Notes under the pieces: generated by a model
The model's input: only the letters and a program-made list of their open reading frames with translations
Databases searched by the model: none
Told to the model about the DNA's origin: nothing
Made by a program: the position numbers and the translations under genes
Shown here: positions 1-10,728 of the stretch, one piece after another
How positions within the stretch are numbered: position 1 is the stretch's first letter
Layout of the letters: each line of letters begins with the position of its first letter
Assembly: GCF_020360975.1 (NCBI RefSeq)
Contig: NW_025408667.1
Location: 11,532,001-11,596,000 of the forward strand
From: Hirsutella rhossiliensis
Taxonomy: Eukaryota; Ascomycota; Sordariomycetes; Hypocreales; Ophiocordycipitaceae
Length of the DNA: 64,000 nucleotides
Reading direction: 5' to 3'

Positions 1-969
1 CAAGGTGGAACCTATTTTAGAGGAAACTTAAAAACTCCCTCTATAATAGACCTAGCCTTCTATAGCCCCTTCTATAGCTTAGAGTGGGCTGACTATCGCT
101 TCCTAGAACATACTGGATCAGACCACAAGGCTATAGCCTTTAAAGCTTACTCCAAGAGCTTAGGAGGTGTTACGACCACGGTCAATTGGTCGCGAGACGC
201 CCGCGTCATCCTACACGTGACGAGAGGGATGGCTCGGAACAATGGTCGGCACGACGGACCAATGATGAACGATGGAGCGTACAGGATCGTAGTGATCCAG
301 GTGATCCAGGAGCGACGGGATCACTACGCTCCATACGATCCCACGGAAAGGATCACGACTCCAACCGTGATCCAAGGACAGGATCACCAGTTGCACAGGG
401 TGATCCACGAAGGACCACTGGGTATATAAGGACACCCAATTCCACTCCTTTAGACTGGATAGCTCGATAGCTTTCAACACACAGATCTTTATCACGATTC
501 CATCTCTGATTCTGATCACCTGGTTACAGTCTACGGTCTACGACCTCCGACTCATCACCAACGTGACACCTCATTGCTCAGACTACGCCCTGTTGTATCT
601 GCCAACATAAACCCCTCGACAGGTTTATCCCTTGGGAATAACACCAGTCGTCACAGGAGGACCTAGCCCTCCCTTCCTAGCAAGACCTCCCTTATTTAAC
701 TATAAGAAAGCTAGGTGGGAAGACTTTAAAAAAGACCTCCAAAGTATAGAAGCTCGCCTCTCTAAGGACCTATCAAAGCTTATAAGCCAAGAGAACCTAG
801 AGGGAATAGTGAAGCTCCTTACACAAACTATTCTTAGGGCAGCTAAGAAAGCTATACCTAAGAAGAAGCTGTATGCAAGGTCTAAGCCGTGGTGGGACGT
901 GAAGCTAACAGAGCTTCGAAAAGAAGTAGCCCTAGCCGGAAAACACTATAAAAAGAACCATACAGATCT
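1..969 (+). pseudogene. LINE-A ORF2: endonuclease C-terminus and linker to RT
   Basis: Frame 1 from base 1 encodes the end of an apurinic-type endonuclease/exonuclease/phosphatase domain, with the closing motif GSDHKAI at about 118-138 and ending in SLGG at 167. After the solo LTR (168-655) and its GGAGG duplicate, the frame resumes as GPSPPF and runs through a basic linker (RSKPWWDVKLTELRKEV, about 880-930) to NHTDL at 969, where Copia-1 is inserted. The order endonuclease, WW-containing linker, RT is normal for Tad1/I-clade ORF2. It is a gene fragment broken by two LTR insertions. Confidence 0.85.
168..655 (+). mobile_element. Solo LTR A (488 bp) in LINE-A
   Basis: The segment starts TGTTACGACC and ends GTCGTCACA; the ends form an imperfect inverted repeat (TGTTACGAC against TGTGACGAC). 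It is flanked by a perfect 5-bp duplication GGAGG (163-167 and 656-660). Deleting the segment plus one duplicate restores the LINE-A frame. A TATA-like GTATATAAGG at about 421-430 sets the + orientation. The interior is rich in GATCC-containing short repeats. No internal region or second LTR is present, so this is a solo LTR left by LTR-LTR recombination. The family is not identified. Confidence 0.88.
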
Positions 970-1239
970 TGTCACACATAGGATATCAGCCTCCAACAGT
1001 CTGACCCCCTATTCGCACAGTCCGTTTCCACATTTCCCCACAGAAACTTCTAGGAGGCATCATCAACGCATCAGTGGCTTCCAGATGATCCGATCAGATG
1101 CTTCCATTCACTACCATTCCTTCCATTCTCATATTCAGGCAGTCTATAAAGATCTCGCCTCTTTCCCACCTTAGATAGCAGAATCAAGAGTCTTCCAGTC
1201 CCTGATCTTTATGCCCACTTGCTCATCCTCCGTGCGATA
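970..1239 (+). repeat. Copia-1 5' LTR
   Basis: Begins TGTCACACAT and ends GTGCGATA, so it closes with TA rather than the usual CA. TATA-like TCTATAAAGATC lies at about 1145. It is nearly identical to 5858-6128, with one missing C near 1119. Confidence 0.95.
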
Positions 1240-1252
1240 GTTATGAGCCCGG
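1240..1252 (+). promoter_or_regulatory. Copia-1 primer-binding site (half tRNA-iMet type)
   Basis: GTTATGAGCCCGG directly follows the 5' LTR. GGGCTCATAAC, its complement, is the anticodon arm of eukaryotic initiator-Met tRNA. Drosophila copia is known to prime from such an anticodon-cleaved tRNA-iMet half. The same motif abuts the LTRs of Copia-1b, Copia-2 and both TRIM copies in this window. Confidence 0.8.
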
Positions 1253-1311
1253 TCTGCCATTGACTGGGTATCTTATTCTCGTTCATTCCGCTGCGCAGAA
1301 TAGCTTCCACA

Positions 1312-2460
1312 ATGAGCTCAGCTCTAGATCTTGATGGCTCTTCCAAGGGCACCGTGCTCAACGGCCCTTGCGACTGGAAACAATGGATTTCTATCATCAA
1401 GAAATTCGCCACGTCCCACAGTCTTTGGGACTTTCTGGACCCTGCCGTCAAGGAGGGTAAGCCGGTTCTTCAGCAGCCAGTTGAACCAACATTCCGACAA
1501 ATCAACCACGAAGCATCTGATCTCGTGGATCTGACCTCGGAGGAATTTCGCCGTCCCGCATTCTCCACACCCAATACCGCTCGAAGCTTCAAGGGTATAG
1601 GGATCAAGTGAAGGCACTCGCCAGCCTTCAACAACACATCGTCAAGACCATCGGCAACTACTACAGCACCATTGCCGAGGAACACGACGTTGCAAAGCAA
1701 CTTGCCTTGCTTCAGGCTCGTGTGGCCCCAACCGACTGGGCACTCGAGAGGAAGTTGTTCAGCGTTATCGTTCCACCCTTCAGTCGCCAAACAGGACCAA
1801 GATCGAAGCTTGGGTCACCCAATGGCAGAAAGTCCTCACTGAGGCAAAGCAATTAGGGCTTCCTGATGTCCAGGACCTTCGCCCTACCCAAGATTTCCTA
1901 CAGGCTGTTTCGTCCATCAACGCCCCATTCACAGACTATTGGGTCAACAAAATGGAAGACGAGGCCGTATTCGGCAAGCCTGATTGGAAGACCGACTTCC
2001 CGGACGGCATTAAGATCAGTGAGATCTTTGAACGAGCTCACCGAATCAAGGCCGCCAACAACAGCAAAGGATCATTCGGAGCTGCCTTCCAAGGCAAGGG
2101 AGAGAAATCGGAGAGGAAAGAGGACAAGCCTAAGTGGTCTTCAAGCAAGAACGCTGATGGTGTTCCTATGTGTGTCTGCGGAGAATATCACCGCTTCGTA
2201 GATTGCTTCTATCTCATCAAATCAGCTCGGCCTGATGGCTGGACTCCTGATCAGAAGGTTGAGAAGAAGATCAAGAAATCCTCGACTCCAATCCATGGGC
2301 AAAGAAGATGACGGAGAAAGCACAAGACTTCAAGAAGAAGGAAATGGAGAAATCGTCCGACTCCTCCGTTAAAGGTACAGCGTTTGCCGGTCTTCTACCA
2401 GCTCCTGACAACACACCGCCTCCTCAACACCTCCATCAACCAGTTTCTCGACGGGAAAGG
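1312..2460 (+). pseudogene. gag: Copia-1 gag, frameshifted
   Basis: Translation starts at 1312 (MSSALDLDGSS) and covers a copia-type Gag. It moves through three frames near 1600, 1750 and 1950, then 2300. The parallel copy at 17600-19249 (- strand) reads the same protein almost continuously, which identifies the shifts as single-base indels. A Cys/His knuckle (CVCGEYHRFVDCF, about 2172-2210) is the presumed RNA-binding motif. Gag would form the particle that packages element RNA. As written the frame is not translatable as one protein. Confidence 0.8.
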
Positions 2461-5400
2461 CAGTCTACCCGCTGTATGACTCCTTTATCCTTGATTCCGG
2501 ATCAGACACACACATTTGCAACAACCGATCCCGTTTTCTTGACTACACCGCCCTTGCAGAGCCAGAAGAGCTCTTTGCAGGCGATAGTCAACTTCAGATC
2601 CTTGGCTACGGCACAGTCCGTATGAAGCTTGAAGAAGGAGGACTTTTTCAGCTCAACGAAGTTGCCTTCGTGCCAAAATTCCACACCAACATCGCATCCT
2701 CGACCGCTTTCTTGCGAAGGGATACAACTGGAATCCACTATCTGGACGCGTCTCTAAAGACGATCAGATTATATTTCATACGAAACGCCGCTTTCGTCAA
2801 CCGGTCATCGAGTTCAACCCGATTAAGGAGGACTCTCACGCCTCCAACTTCACATCTTCATCTGCACTCGCGCGGTGAAAACAGCAGATGCTACGCTTTG
2901 GCATAAGCGCCTAGGTCACTTGAACGCTCAAGCCCTAGAGCATCTTGTTGAGAACACGACGGGTTCGAAGATCAAAGGCCCAGTTACCATCGATTGCACC
3001 GCGTGTTCCTTGGGAAGGGAAAGAAGGTCGTCTCTCGCCGAACCCTCAAAACCGAGCCCCAGACCATTCTGGAGAATCTACGTTGATATCTTCAGTATGA
3101 ACACCTCATTCAACGGCAAGGAAGCTGTTCTTCTTATCAAAGATGAATTTACAAGCATGATCTTCATCTACCTTCTGAATGACGCGACACAAGGGTCCGT
3201 TATGACTGCTTTGAGAAACCACGAGGCAATGGTTCAACGCCAATGGAATCTCAACATTTGCATTATCCACCGTGATAACGATCGTTCTCTTCAGAGTGCG
3301 TATGAGAGCTGGATCGAGGAAAGGGATTCAAGATGAACCTTCTGCCCCTTACACTCCCGCTCAAAACGGTTCTGCAGAGCGATCTGGGGGGGTAATATCT
3401 GCCCAGGCCAGAACAATGGGAATTGATGCCAATTTACCATCTGATCTTTGGCCAGAAACCTGGAAAGCTGCAGTGTTTTTGCACAACAGATCGCCCATGC
3501 AGAACCACAGCTTCCGAACGCCTTTCCAGCTGCTTCATCAGTGGCTGCGAGACAACAACAGAGACATAGGCTACCAGCAAGACCAGCCTGACATCACGTT
3601 TCTCAAGGCATACGGCTGCAGAGCCTATCCCTTGACACCCCAGGCCATTCAGAACAGACAGAAGAAGGACCTAAAGACCGACCTCACACAGAAATCGGTT
3701 ATCTCTTTGGATATGATTCCACGAACATTTTCAGGATCTGGATTCCGTCCACATCAGAAGTCCGAAGGGTCCGAGATGTGACCTTCAATGAAAGCATCTT
3801 CTATGACGGAAATGATCAGCCACCAGAACCTATCCCGCAGCGCGTGGAAGTACAGCTTCCAGCCCACATCGAGGACGAGTCGGATTACGAGGAAATCCCA
3901 CTCAAATCGATGAACCTGAACCTGACCCCGCTGAGCAATCTCCTCAACCTCAGACCAAGGAGACGCCACCACGATTGTGGTACAACCCGAACCATCTGAT
4001 CATGAGGACTCGGATGATCAGGATGAGTTTCATGACATTCAGCACCCATATCCGACACCGGACCCCGGTCCGAGTGACTCTCAGCCACGGCGCTCAGCCC
4101 GCACTCCAAAGCCTCGCAAGCTCAGTGCTTTTTCGACCAACACTAAGGGTCAATTCCACAGCTCTTTCTTTCTCGGCAGAGAAGAAAACTTCACAGACGA
4201 CACCTTCCTCCCGAACCTACGACGTATAAGGAACTTCGCACCCACAGATTTGGTCCTCAGTTCAGAGAAGGAGCCCACGCCGAGTGGAAAGCACTCCAAC
4301 AGAGAGGAACCTTCAGAGCGGTCCCCAGAGACCAGGTCACGGGCAAGCTTTGCCACTTACCTGGGTCTTTAAGTATAAGTTCGACAAGCATGGCTTTCTT
4401 ACAAAGTTCAAAGCCCGTCTTTGTGTTCGAGGAGATCTTCAACAGCTAGGTGACAAGGACACCTATGCAGCAACCCTTGCAGGACGTTCTTTCCGGATTC
4501 TCATGGCCATCACCGCCAAATTCGACCTTGAGACCCGACAGCTCGACGCAGTTAATGCCTTCACAAACGCCCTCTTAGAAGACGAGGAGGAGGTCTATGT
4601 AGCCTTCCCAGACGGATACTACAGACAGGGATGGGCTCTTCGCCTCATGCGAGCCCTCTATGGCCTCCGACGGTCCCCTCTTCTTTGGCAGAAGGAACTC
4701 ACTGCTGCATTCAGAGAGCTTGGTCTTACACAGTGTCCCGACGAACCCTGCATCTTCCAGAACGACTGGCTCACTGTTTTCTTCTTCGTTGACGATATTG
4801 TTTTCCTCTATCGCAAGGAAAACGAGGACGCAGCTGATGAGATGGTTGCAGCCCTCAAGAGGAAGTACGCGATGACAGACCAAGGGAATTACAATGGTTC
4901 CTTGGTATCAGAGTCCTGCGTGACAGACCCAACAGGAAGCTTTGGCTATGCCAAGACTCCTACATTGAAAGGATGGTTCAACGGTTCGACCTTCAACGGC
5001 GTGACCACTTCAGAGGAGCCCTTTCCCGTGCAACGAAGTCCAGCCGCACACAGGGCAGGCTTCTCCAGACCAAATTCAGCTATACCAGAGCAAAGTTGGA
5101 TCACTGACCTACGCCGCAGCTATCACCCGCTCGGACATAGCCAAGCCAGCGTCTAAACTAGCTGAATTCCTCAACAACCCTTCCGAGCATCACTCCAAGC
5201 TCGCAGACCATCTGATCGAGTACCTTTACGCCACTAGGTATCTCGCCATCCAGTTTTCAGGAAAACCCTGCCTCGACGAGGATGTTGTTCCTCAGCTCCA
5301 CGCTCAACATCATAGCGATTTCCAAAGCGCATCCGACGCTGCTTTCGCTGATGATAAAAGACTCGCAAGTCATCCCAGGGTTCAATCCTTACCCTCTTCG

Positions 5401-5806
5401 GCGGCCCTATTGCTTGGAAAGCCGGTAAACAGGATACAGTCACCACTTCTTTCACAGAAGCTGAATTGCTTGCTCACGCACACGGCAAAAGAGACTATTG
5501 CAACCTTCCGTCTCTTTGAGCAGCTCTCTTAAGCTTGATGGAATTCCGACGATCCAATGTGACAACCTTCAAACCATTCGTCTTGTCACACAGGATATTC
5601 CACGCCTCCGCACAGCCCTTCGTCACGTTGACATCCACACCTGTTGGGCTAGGCAGGCATTTGAGAAAGGCCTCTATAAGCTCACTTATACGCCTACTTC
5701 CCAGATGATTGCAGACGGCCTCACCAAAGCTCTGCCAGGCCAGAAATTTGCTACTTTCGTCAAACAACTCGGTCTCATCGATATCTCTACGTTGCTAGGG
5801 ATCTAG
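2461..5806 (+). pseudogene. pol: Copia-1 pol: protease, integrase, RT, RNase H, frameshifted
   Basis: Protease active site ILDSGSDTHIC is at about 2490-2520. Integrase follows: an HHCC region (LWHKRLGHLN ... CTACSLG, about 2887-3015) and core residues in IYVDIFS, HRDND and the PYTPAQNG-SAERSGG block (3070-3390). RT runs about 4360-4900 with KARLCVRGD, DAVNAF and the catalytic FVDD (FFFVDDIVF, about 4780-4806). RNase H ends at 5806 with MIADGLTKAL. Single-base shifts occur near 3300, 3720, 3970, 4360, 4890 and 5400. The order PR-IN-RT-RH is diagnostic of Copia. Uninterrupted stretches are close to intact, so decay is slight. Confidence 0.88.
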
Positions 5807-5857
5807 TTTCTTTCTTCAGTTTGCACTGCCCACTAGCCAGCACAACCTGGGGGGGTA

Positions 5858-6128
5858 TGTCACACATAGGATATCAGCCTCCAACAGTCTGACCCCCTAT
5901 TCGCACAGTCCGTTTCCACATTTCCCCACAGAAACTTCTAGGAGGCATCATCAACGCATCAGTGGCTTCCAGATGATCCGATCAGATGCTTCCATTCACT
6001 ACCATTCCCTTCCATTCTCATATTCAGGCAGTCTATAAAGATCTCGCCTCTTTCCCACCTTAGATAGCAGAATCAAGAGTCTTCCAGTCCCTGATCTTTA
6101 TGCCCACTTGCTCATCCTCCGTGCGATA
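5858..6128 (+). repeat. Copia-1 3' LTR
   Basis: 271 bp, TGTCACAC to GTGCGATA, preceded by a purine tract CTGGGGGGGTA (the polypurine primer). It matches the 5' LTR except for one extra C. The GATCT duplication follows at 6129. Confidence 0.95.
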
Positions 6129-6955
6129 GATCTTCTAGAAGCGGAATGGAAAGCTATAAGGCGAACCTACTCAAAGGCTATAAAGGTAGCAAAGAAGTCC
6201 TTCTGGGAGGAATTCCTAGGAGAGGCTGAAGGAAAGGATATCTTTACAGCCTTTTCCTATACGAAGAATAAGCTTAGCCCTACCCTTCCAAGTATTTCGT
6301 ATACGAAGGAAGGGGTAGAGGCTAAAGCAACTACCTTTAACGAGAAGTGCGAGGCATTTCTCTCCACACTTTTCCCAGCCCCACCACAGCAACAACAGCA
6401 GCAGCAACAGCCTCAAGAATACCTAGAGCGTATAACGTCAGCTCCCAAGACCCCCCTAGACCCCAGAGCCCTTGGAAAGAGCAGCCCCCGGGCTATAAGG
6501 GCAGTAAGGCTAAGGGGGCAATATGAGACTGGCCGGACTTAGAGGATATAGAGGTTAAAAAGGCGATCCTAGGATCCTCCGCAAAGAAAGCTCCCGGGCC
6601 AGACACGCTTAGTTTCCTCCTACTACAACACGCCTATAGGGCTATACCTACTATTTTTAATAGAGCCTATAAAGCTCTATTTAGTAGCGGGTATCACCCT
6701 AAGGTATGGAGGCAAGCTATAGGCATTATCCTCCCTAAAGAGAATAAGCCGGACTACTCTATCCCTAAAGTATATAGGGTTATTGCCTTACTCAATTGTC
6801 TAGGCAAGACCTTAGAAAAGCTTTTTGCAACCCGGCTAAGCTACCTAGCTAACACAGCTGGCCTGCTGGGGCTTACGCAACTAGGGGGAAGGAAACAAAG
6901 ATCTGCGATAGACACAGCCCTCCTCCTTACGCACTACATCCAAAAAGAACAAGCA

Positions 6956-7170
6956 TGTCACGCGCCTAAAGTGCTTGACTCCGGTAGATGGCTGGTTGAT
7001 TCCAACTACTGGCTGGAGTGACTATTCCAGAGAAAGCACGGGGCTGGGAGGCATCTCGTGGTTATAAAAGTAGGGTAGCATAACCCTTGGAGGAGCTCGT
7101 CAGAGATCAACGAATTGAATTATTGGCCCGGTTCTTCACTCTCTGTTTCGTTGTGTGTGTGCGCCTTACA
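6956..7170 (+). mobile_element. Solo LTR B (215 bp) in LINE-A
   Basis: Starts TGTCACGCGCC, ends GCGCCTTACA, and is flanked by the perfect duplication AAGCA (6951-6955, 7171-7175). TATA-like GGTTATAAAAG is at about 7060, giving + orientation. Excision rejoins KEQA-AKKRATTS in frame just before the RT catalytic block. The family is unknown; no full-length relative is in the window. Confidence 0.85.
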
Positions 7171-7657
7171 AAGCAGCAAAGAAGAGAGCTACTACTAGCA
7201 CTCTCTTTCTTGACATAAAGGGGGCCTTTGATCACGTATCGAAGGAGCAGCTAATAAGAGTTCTAGAAAGGCTCCGCCTTCCTACAACTTTTATTAGCTG
7301 GGTTAGCTGCTTTGTGTCAGAAAGGAAGCTCCAGCTAGCCTTCGAAGGCCAACTCCAGCCACTAAGAGACATAGCTATAGGGGTCCCACAAGGCTCCCAT
7401 ATTAGCCCTATCCTCTTCCTCCTCTACGTTAGAGATATCCTAGCGGAAAAAGGATACCAGCTGTCCTATATAGACGACTTTAGCGTCTCGATCACATCAG
7501 GTTCAGCCAAAAAGAATGTTAAACAGCTAGAGAGAATAGCTGCTAGCCTCTTCAAACAAGCCTTAGACCAAGGGGTCGAATTCGACTTCGGAAAGACCGA
7601 ACTTATCCACTTCTCTAGGCAAAGACAACCTATAGAGGAGGGGATAAAAATAGGGGA

Positions 7658-7912
7658 TGTCACACACAGGATATCAGCCTCCAACAGGCCGACCCCTACC
7701 ATCTACACTATGCCAAACACCCACACCAACCATCAACATTATGCACACGTTATAGGCACCTACACTATATGATCAGATGCTTCTAGTATCTCCCAGCCAC
7801 TCCTTTATATCATCTATAAAGATGTTGCTCTTTTTCCTTCTAGATAGCTAAATCAAGAGTTCTTCCACTTCCTGATCTTCATGCTTGCTGCTGCTCTATA
7901 CCTCGTGCGATA
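7658..7912 (+). mobile_element. Solo Copia-1-related LTR (255 bp) in LINE-A
   Basis: Starts TGTCACACACAGGATATC and ends CTCGTGCGATA, matching Copia-1 LTR at both ends but diverged and shortened in the middle. Perfect duplication GGGGA (7653-7657, 7913-7917). TATA-like TCTATAAAGATG is at about 7810. It is older, or a sister subfamily of Copia-1. The LINE frame is off by one base across this site. Confidence 0.88.
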
Positions 7913-7994
7913 GGGGACCTACTTTTAAACCAAAACAACTAGACCGATGGCTGGGCATCTGGTTTGACACTAGGCTCCTATTCCGGCAGCATAT

Positions 7995-8518
7995 TGTCGA
8001 GAAGAAGGTCCGAACGAGTTGAGGTCTCTAGGTCTCTCTAGGTAATGCAGCTAGAAACCAGGTAAGAAGGGAAGTCTGCAGACTGTTCTTTCTTCTTCCT
8101 AGACCACTGAGGGGTCCGGAGGATCTCCTATTCGAACGGGGACCTTTTGAGGAGTCCGGCATAACTATTACTGGCTCGGGGATCTCGAGAGACTGAACTA
8201 TCTATCTAATAGCTAGAAGAGCTATTTGATCGGGGAGATGGAGCTGATGTTGCTGACGTAGATGACTTACGTGGCCTTCAGTAGGTGGCAAGAAGTGCCC
8301 TCTTTCTGATAAGAATGTATACTATACCTGAAAACGGGATATCAACTTGGGAGAAGCTTGGAGGGATACAAAAGGGGCTGTTTGGACGGGAAAAGGGCAA
8401 CCGGGGGCAGAGCAATCAGCACATGCATTCTCGCATACCATCTGATCATTTGATACTCGACCTTCGAAAAGTCCCTTTATCCACTTCTATGCCCACTTTT
8501 GCTCTCATCTTCGCGAGA
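7995..8518 (+). mobile_element. Solo Copia-2-type LTR (524 bp) in LINE-A
   Basis: Begins TGTCGAGAAGAAGG and ends TCGCGAGA. It is the reverse complement, with divergence, of the Copia-2 LTRs at 46141-46650 and 51999-52505. Perfect duplication CATAT (7990-7994, 8519-8523). Excision restores RQH-IEKKVASAQ in frame. Confidence 0.9.
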
Positions 8519-10083
8519 CATATCGAAAAAAAAGTAGCTAGCGCACAAGCTGCGTTTGAGGGCTTAGCTAGGCTAGCCTCCACGCAAAAAGGACTATCCT
8601 TTAAGGCAGTAAGGCAGCTATACATAGCTTGCATCACTACTATAGCAGACTATGGGAGCCAGCTATGGTATACGGGAACCAGGCAAACAGGGCTTCTAAA
8701 ACCATACCAACGCCTACAAAACCAAGCCCTCCCTAGGATCCTAGGTGCCTTTAAGAAGTCACCTTTTAGAGCCCTAGAGCTAGAGGCAGCAATCCCCCCT
8801 CCGGAGGTACGGCTTGAAAAGGCCTGCTACTCTTATAGCCTCCGAACCCTCCTATTCCAGCGGGACAACCCTATTAGAGAGGCGTACAGCCTAGCTAGTC
8901 GGAACGAGTTAGCAGACAGCGGATCCGACTTAGGAGCCCTAGCCTTTGTCAAGCCAAATACACAGCTCCTTCGCCTTTTACAAAGGCTTAGAAGCAGGGT
9001 ATTAAAAGGCTACTACAAGCTGGAAAGGCAGAGGGCTAGCTGGGCCCCTCCGTGGCTCCTAGAGCCCAGAGCTACAATTAGTATCTCTAAGGCGCCCAAA
9101 GAAAAGGCTAAGCTACAACACCTACAGCTGCTAGCTAGCCTAGAATTCGAGGATCCCTTTGTTTTCTATACAGACGGGCCCCAAGGGACTATAGAAGGCA
9201 CCATAACAAACGCTTGCTCTTATTGTGAAATAGGCCTAGAAGATAGGCCTAGAGTAGCAGTATATGAGAACCTAGGGCCCTACATCGAAGTAGCAGACGC
9301 AGAGTTGTTTGCTATTTTTAGGGCCCTAGAAGCGTCTCTAAAAGGCCCCAACAACAGCTAGGTCCTAGAGAGACGCAAAGGCTAAGCTTTATCTTTGTCG
9401 ACAGCCAGGCTGCTATCTTAAAGCTAGAAGGCCACTCTGACCTAGCTATAAGGATTAGGGGGCTATTGAAGAGGCTAAGCCTAGCCTTTAATTTGAATAT
9501 AGCGTGGTGTCCAAGCCACGTTAAAATCCCTGGGAACGAGCTAGCCGACGAGCTAGCAAAGAGCGGGCTAAAGGCCCCGCTAGTAGGGACGCCAACAGTC
9601 TCTATTATCTATCTACGAAAACAAGTCCGTATCGCCAGCCTGGATAGCTGGCGAGCCCTATGGAAGGCAGAAGAAGAAAAAGGCCCTAGAGCTAAGGGCC
9701 TTGGGAAGCACTACCGACAGGCTAAGCAAAAAGCTCTTCGCTTCTCCTATAAGCCAGATAGGATCCTCGCAAAAGCCACTAGGCCGGTGTTTTCAGCATA
9801 CAACCAGCTCCTACTAGGGATAGGCTTTCTGAAAGCTTACCTAGCTAGAGCTAGAAAGACAGACGTAGAAGGGTGTAGGTGTGGCTCGTCGAGACATACT
9901 GCCTCACACCTTATTCTTAGTTGTAAGAACTACATGAAGGAGAGAACCCAGCTAAGAAAGGCCCTAAGAGGGCAGCCTCTAACCTTTCCTATTCTCTTTA
10001 CAACTACGGTAGGGAGAGAAGCTCTTTTAGCCTTCCTCGGGAAGACAAAGATAGGAACGGCGAAGTGGTTTGCGAAAGAGTAA
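8519..10083 (+). pseudogene. LINE-A ORF2 thumb, RNase H and C-terminal CCHC
   Basis: From about 8520 the RT thumb region reads to WLLEPRA. RNase H starts with VFYTDGPQGT (about 9160) and includes the AELFAIFRALEA helix. A one-base shift at about 9361 moves to the next frame, which carries FVDSQAAI (about 9396), WCPSHVKIPGNELADELAK (about 9505-9560) and the C-terminal knuckle CRCGSSRHTASHLILSC (about 9880-9930). The stop is at 10081-10083. RNase H downstream of RT supports Tad1/I-clade assignment. Confidence 0.88.
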
Positions 10084-10107
10084 CCTAAGGACCTCTAGGT
10101 CCTTAGG
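10084..10107 (+). repeat. Perfect hairpin in LINE-A 3'UTR
   Basis: CCTAAGGACC, loop TCTA, GGTCCTTAGG: a 10-bp perfect stem starting at the stop codon. In several non-LTR elements a 3' stem-loop is the RT recognition site; that role here is inferred. Confidence 0.7.
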
Positions 10108-10136
10108 GGTAAACAATAAAGCGTGGGAACAAAAGA

Positions 10137-10349
10137 ACTGACCCTGTTAATTTTTCCTTACCTGTCTCTTTCTTACATACACTACTAGCTATTTAGCTAG
10201 TAAAGCTAGCTATTAACTTAGCTAGCTGCAGGGGGCTGGCTCCTGCCGCGCCATAGCTTAGACGGCCACACACGCATAGTGAATTAAAAAAAAAACGTGC
10301 CTTCCATGCGGGAAATATGCTTCGTTTGTGAAAGATGTAACCGACCACG
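10137..10349. other. Non-coding spacer between LINE-A and Copia-3 remnant
   Basis: No gene is seen. It holds repeated GCTAGCTA-type motifs (about 10187-10228) and a run of ten A at 10286-10295, which may be an old poly-A tail. Confidence 0.4.
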
Positions 10350-10628
10350 TGTCAAAACGTACTATACGCGGTGTCATCCTCCGCTCCGCTGGCTACACTG
10401 GCTCAGTCGTGTCTTTGTCCAGACAGTCACCATCTACGACATCTGCACGCGATGCAGGCCAAGGCGGAGGTCAGGCTGTTGCGATTGAACTTACTTCTAT
10501 TCAATTCTGTCTGACAGCTCTCAACATACATATATACATAGTGGCACGTCCGTGCCACTATCCAGTGACTCACCACTTGTAAGTGCTGCCTAAACATGTC
10601 TTGGTCCATGTCTCATATCAAGTCAACA
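10350..10628 (-). repeat. Probable Copia-3 3' LTR, far end uncertain
   Basis: Read on the - strand, a purine tract CTAGGGGAG (10629-10637) precedes TGTTGACTTGATATG, a common Copia LTR opening. Two 10-base arms, TGACAGCTCT (about 10511) and AGAGCTGTCA (about 10637), face each other. The lower end near 10350 is set only by a CA and the loss of any pattern, and no duplication was found. Confidence 0.45.
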
Positions 10629-10728
10629 CTCCCCTAGAGCTGTCAGACTTCAACTAATACAATGGAAACGCTATTCATAGCGTATGGGTCCAATTCCAAT
10701 CCTCCTCCTTTTCCTCTCGAAGGCCTCC

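Larger units (their letters stand above)
970..6128 (+). mobile_element. Copia-1, full-length Ty1/copia retrotransposon in LINE-A
   Basis: 5,159 bp, flanked by a perfect 5-bp duplication GATCT (965-969 and 6129-6133). The LTRs (970-1239, 5858-6128) are about 270 bp and differ by a single C in a short C run. A primer-binding site follows the left LTR, and a G-run polypurine tract (about 5848-5857) precedes the right one. The interior encodes gag, protease, integrase, RT and RNase H in copia order, with several single-base frameshifts. Excision restores LINE-A in frame (NHTDL-LEAEW). Near-identical LTRs imply a young insertion, at odds with the broken frames. A solo LTR of the same family is at 20138-20408. 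Confidence 0.95.
6129..7994 (+). pseudogene. LINE-A ORF2 reverse transcriptase, split by two LTRs
   Basis: Resumes after Copia-1 (LEAEWKAIRRTYSKAIKVAKK). RT begins with KKAPGPDTLS (about 6585) and IALLNCLGKTLEKL (about 6780). After the solo LTR at 6956-7170 it continues into the catalytic blocks: FLDIKGAFDHV (about 7210-7242), GVPQGSHISPILFLLY (about 7381-7428) and YIDD (about 7468-7479, where YADD is more usual). A Q-rich run from CAACAGCAGCAG is at 6385-6415. A one-base shift lies near 6540 and another beside the solo LTR at 7658-7912. The last piece, before 7995, is RWLGIWFDTRLLFRQH. Confidence 0.88.
1..10136 (+). mobile_element. LINE-A, Tad1-like non-LTR retrotransposon, 5' end outside window
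   Basis: Removing five LTR insertions joins the coding pieces into one ORF2 order: endonuclease end, reverse transcriptase, RNase H and a C-terminal CCHC-like motif, on the + strand. This order is typical of Tad1-clade elements of filamentous fungi. Frames join without shift across the insertions at 168, 970, 6956 and 7995; a one-base shift lies near 7917. Further single-base shifts are near 6540 and 9361. ORF1 and the start of ORF2 lie left of the window. The 3' end is placed near 10136, after a hairpin and an AATAAA at about 10115; the exact end is uncertain because no tail or target duplication can be seen. Confidence 0.88.
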
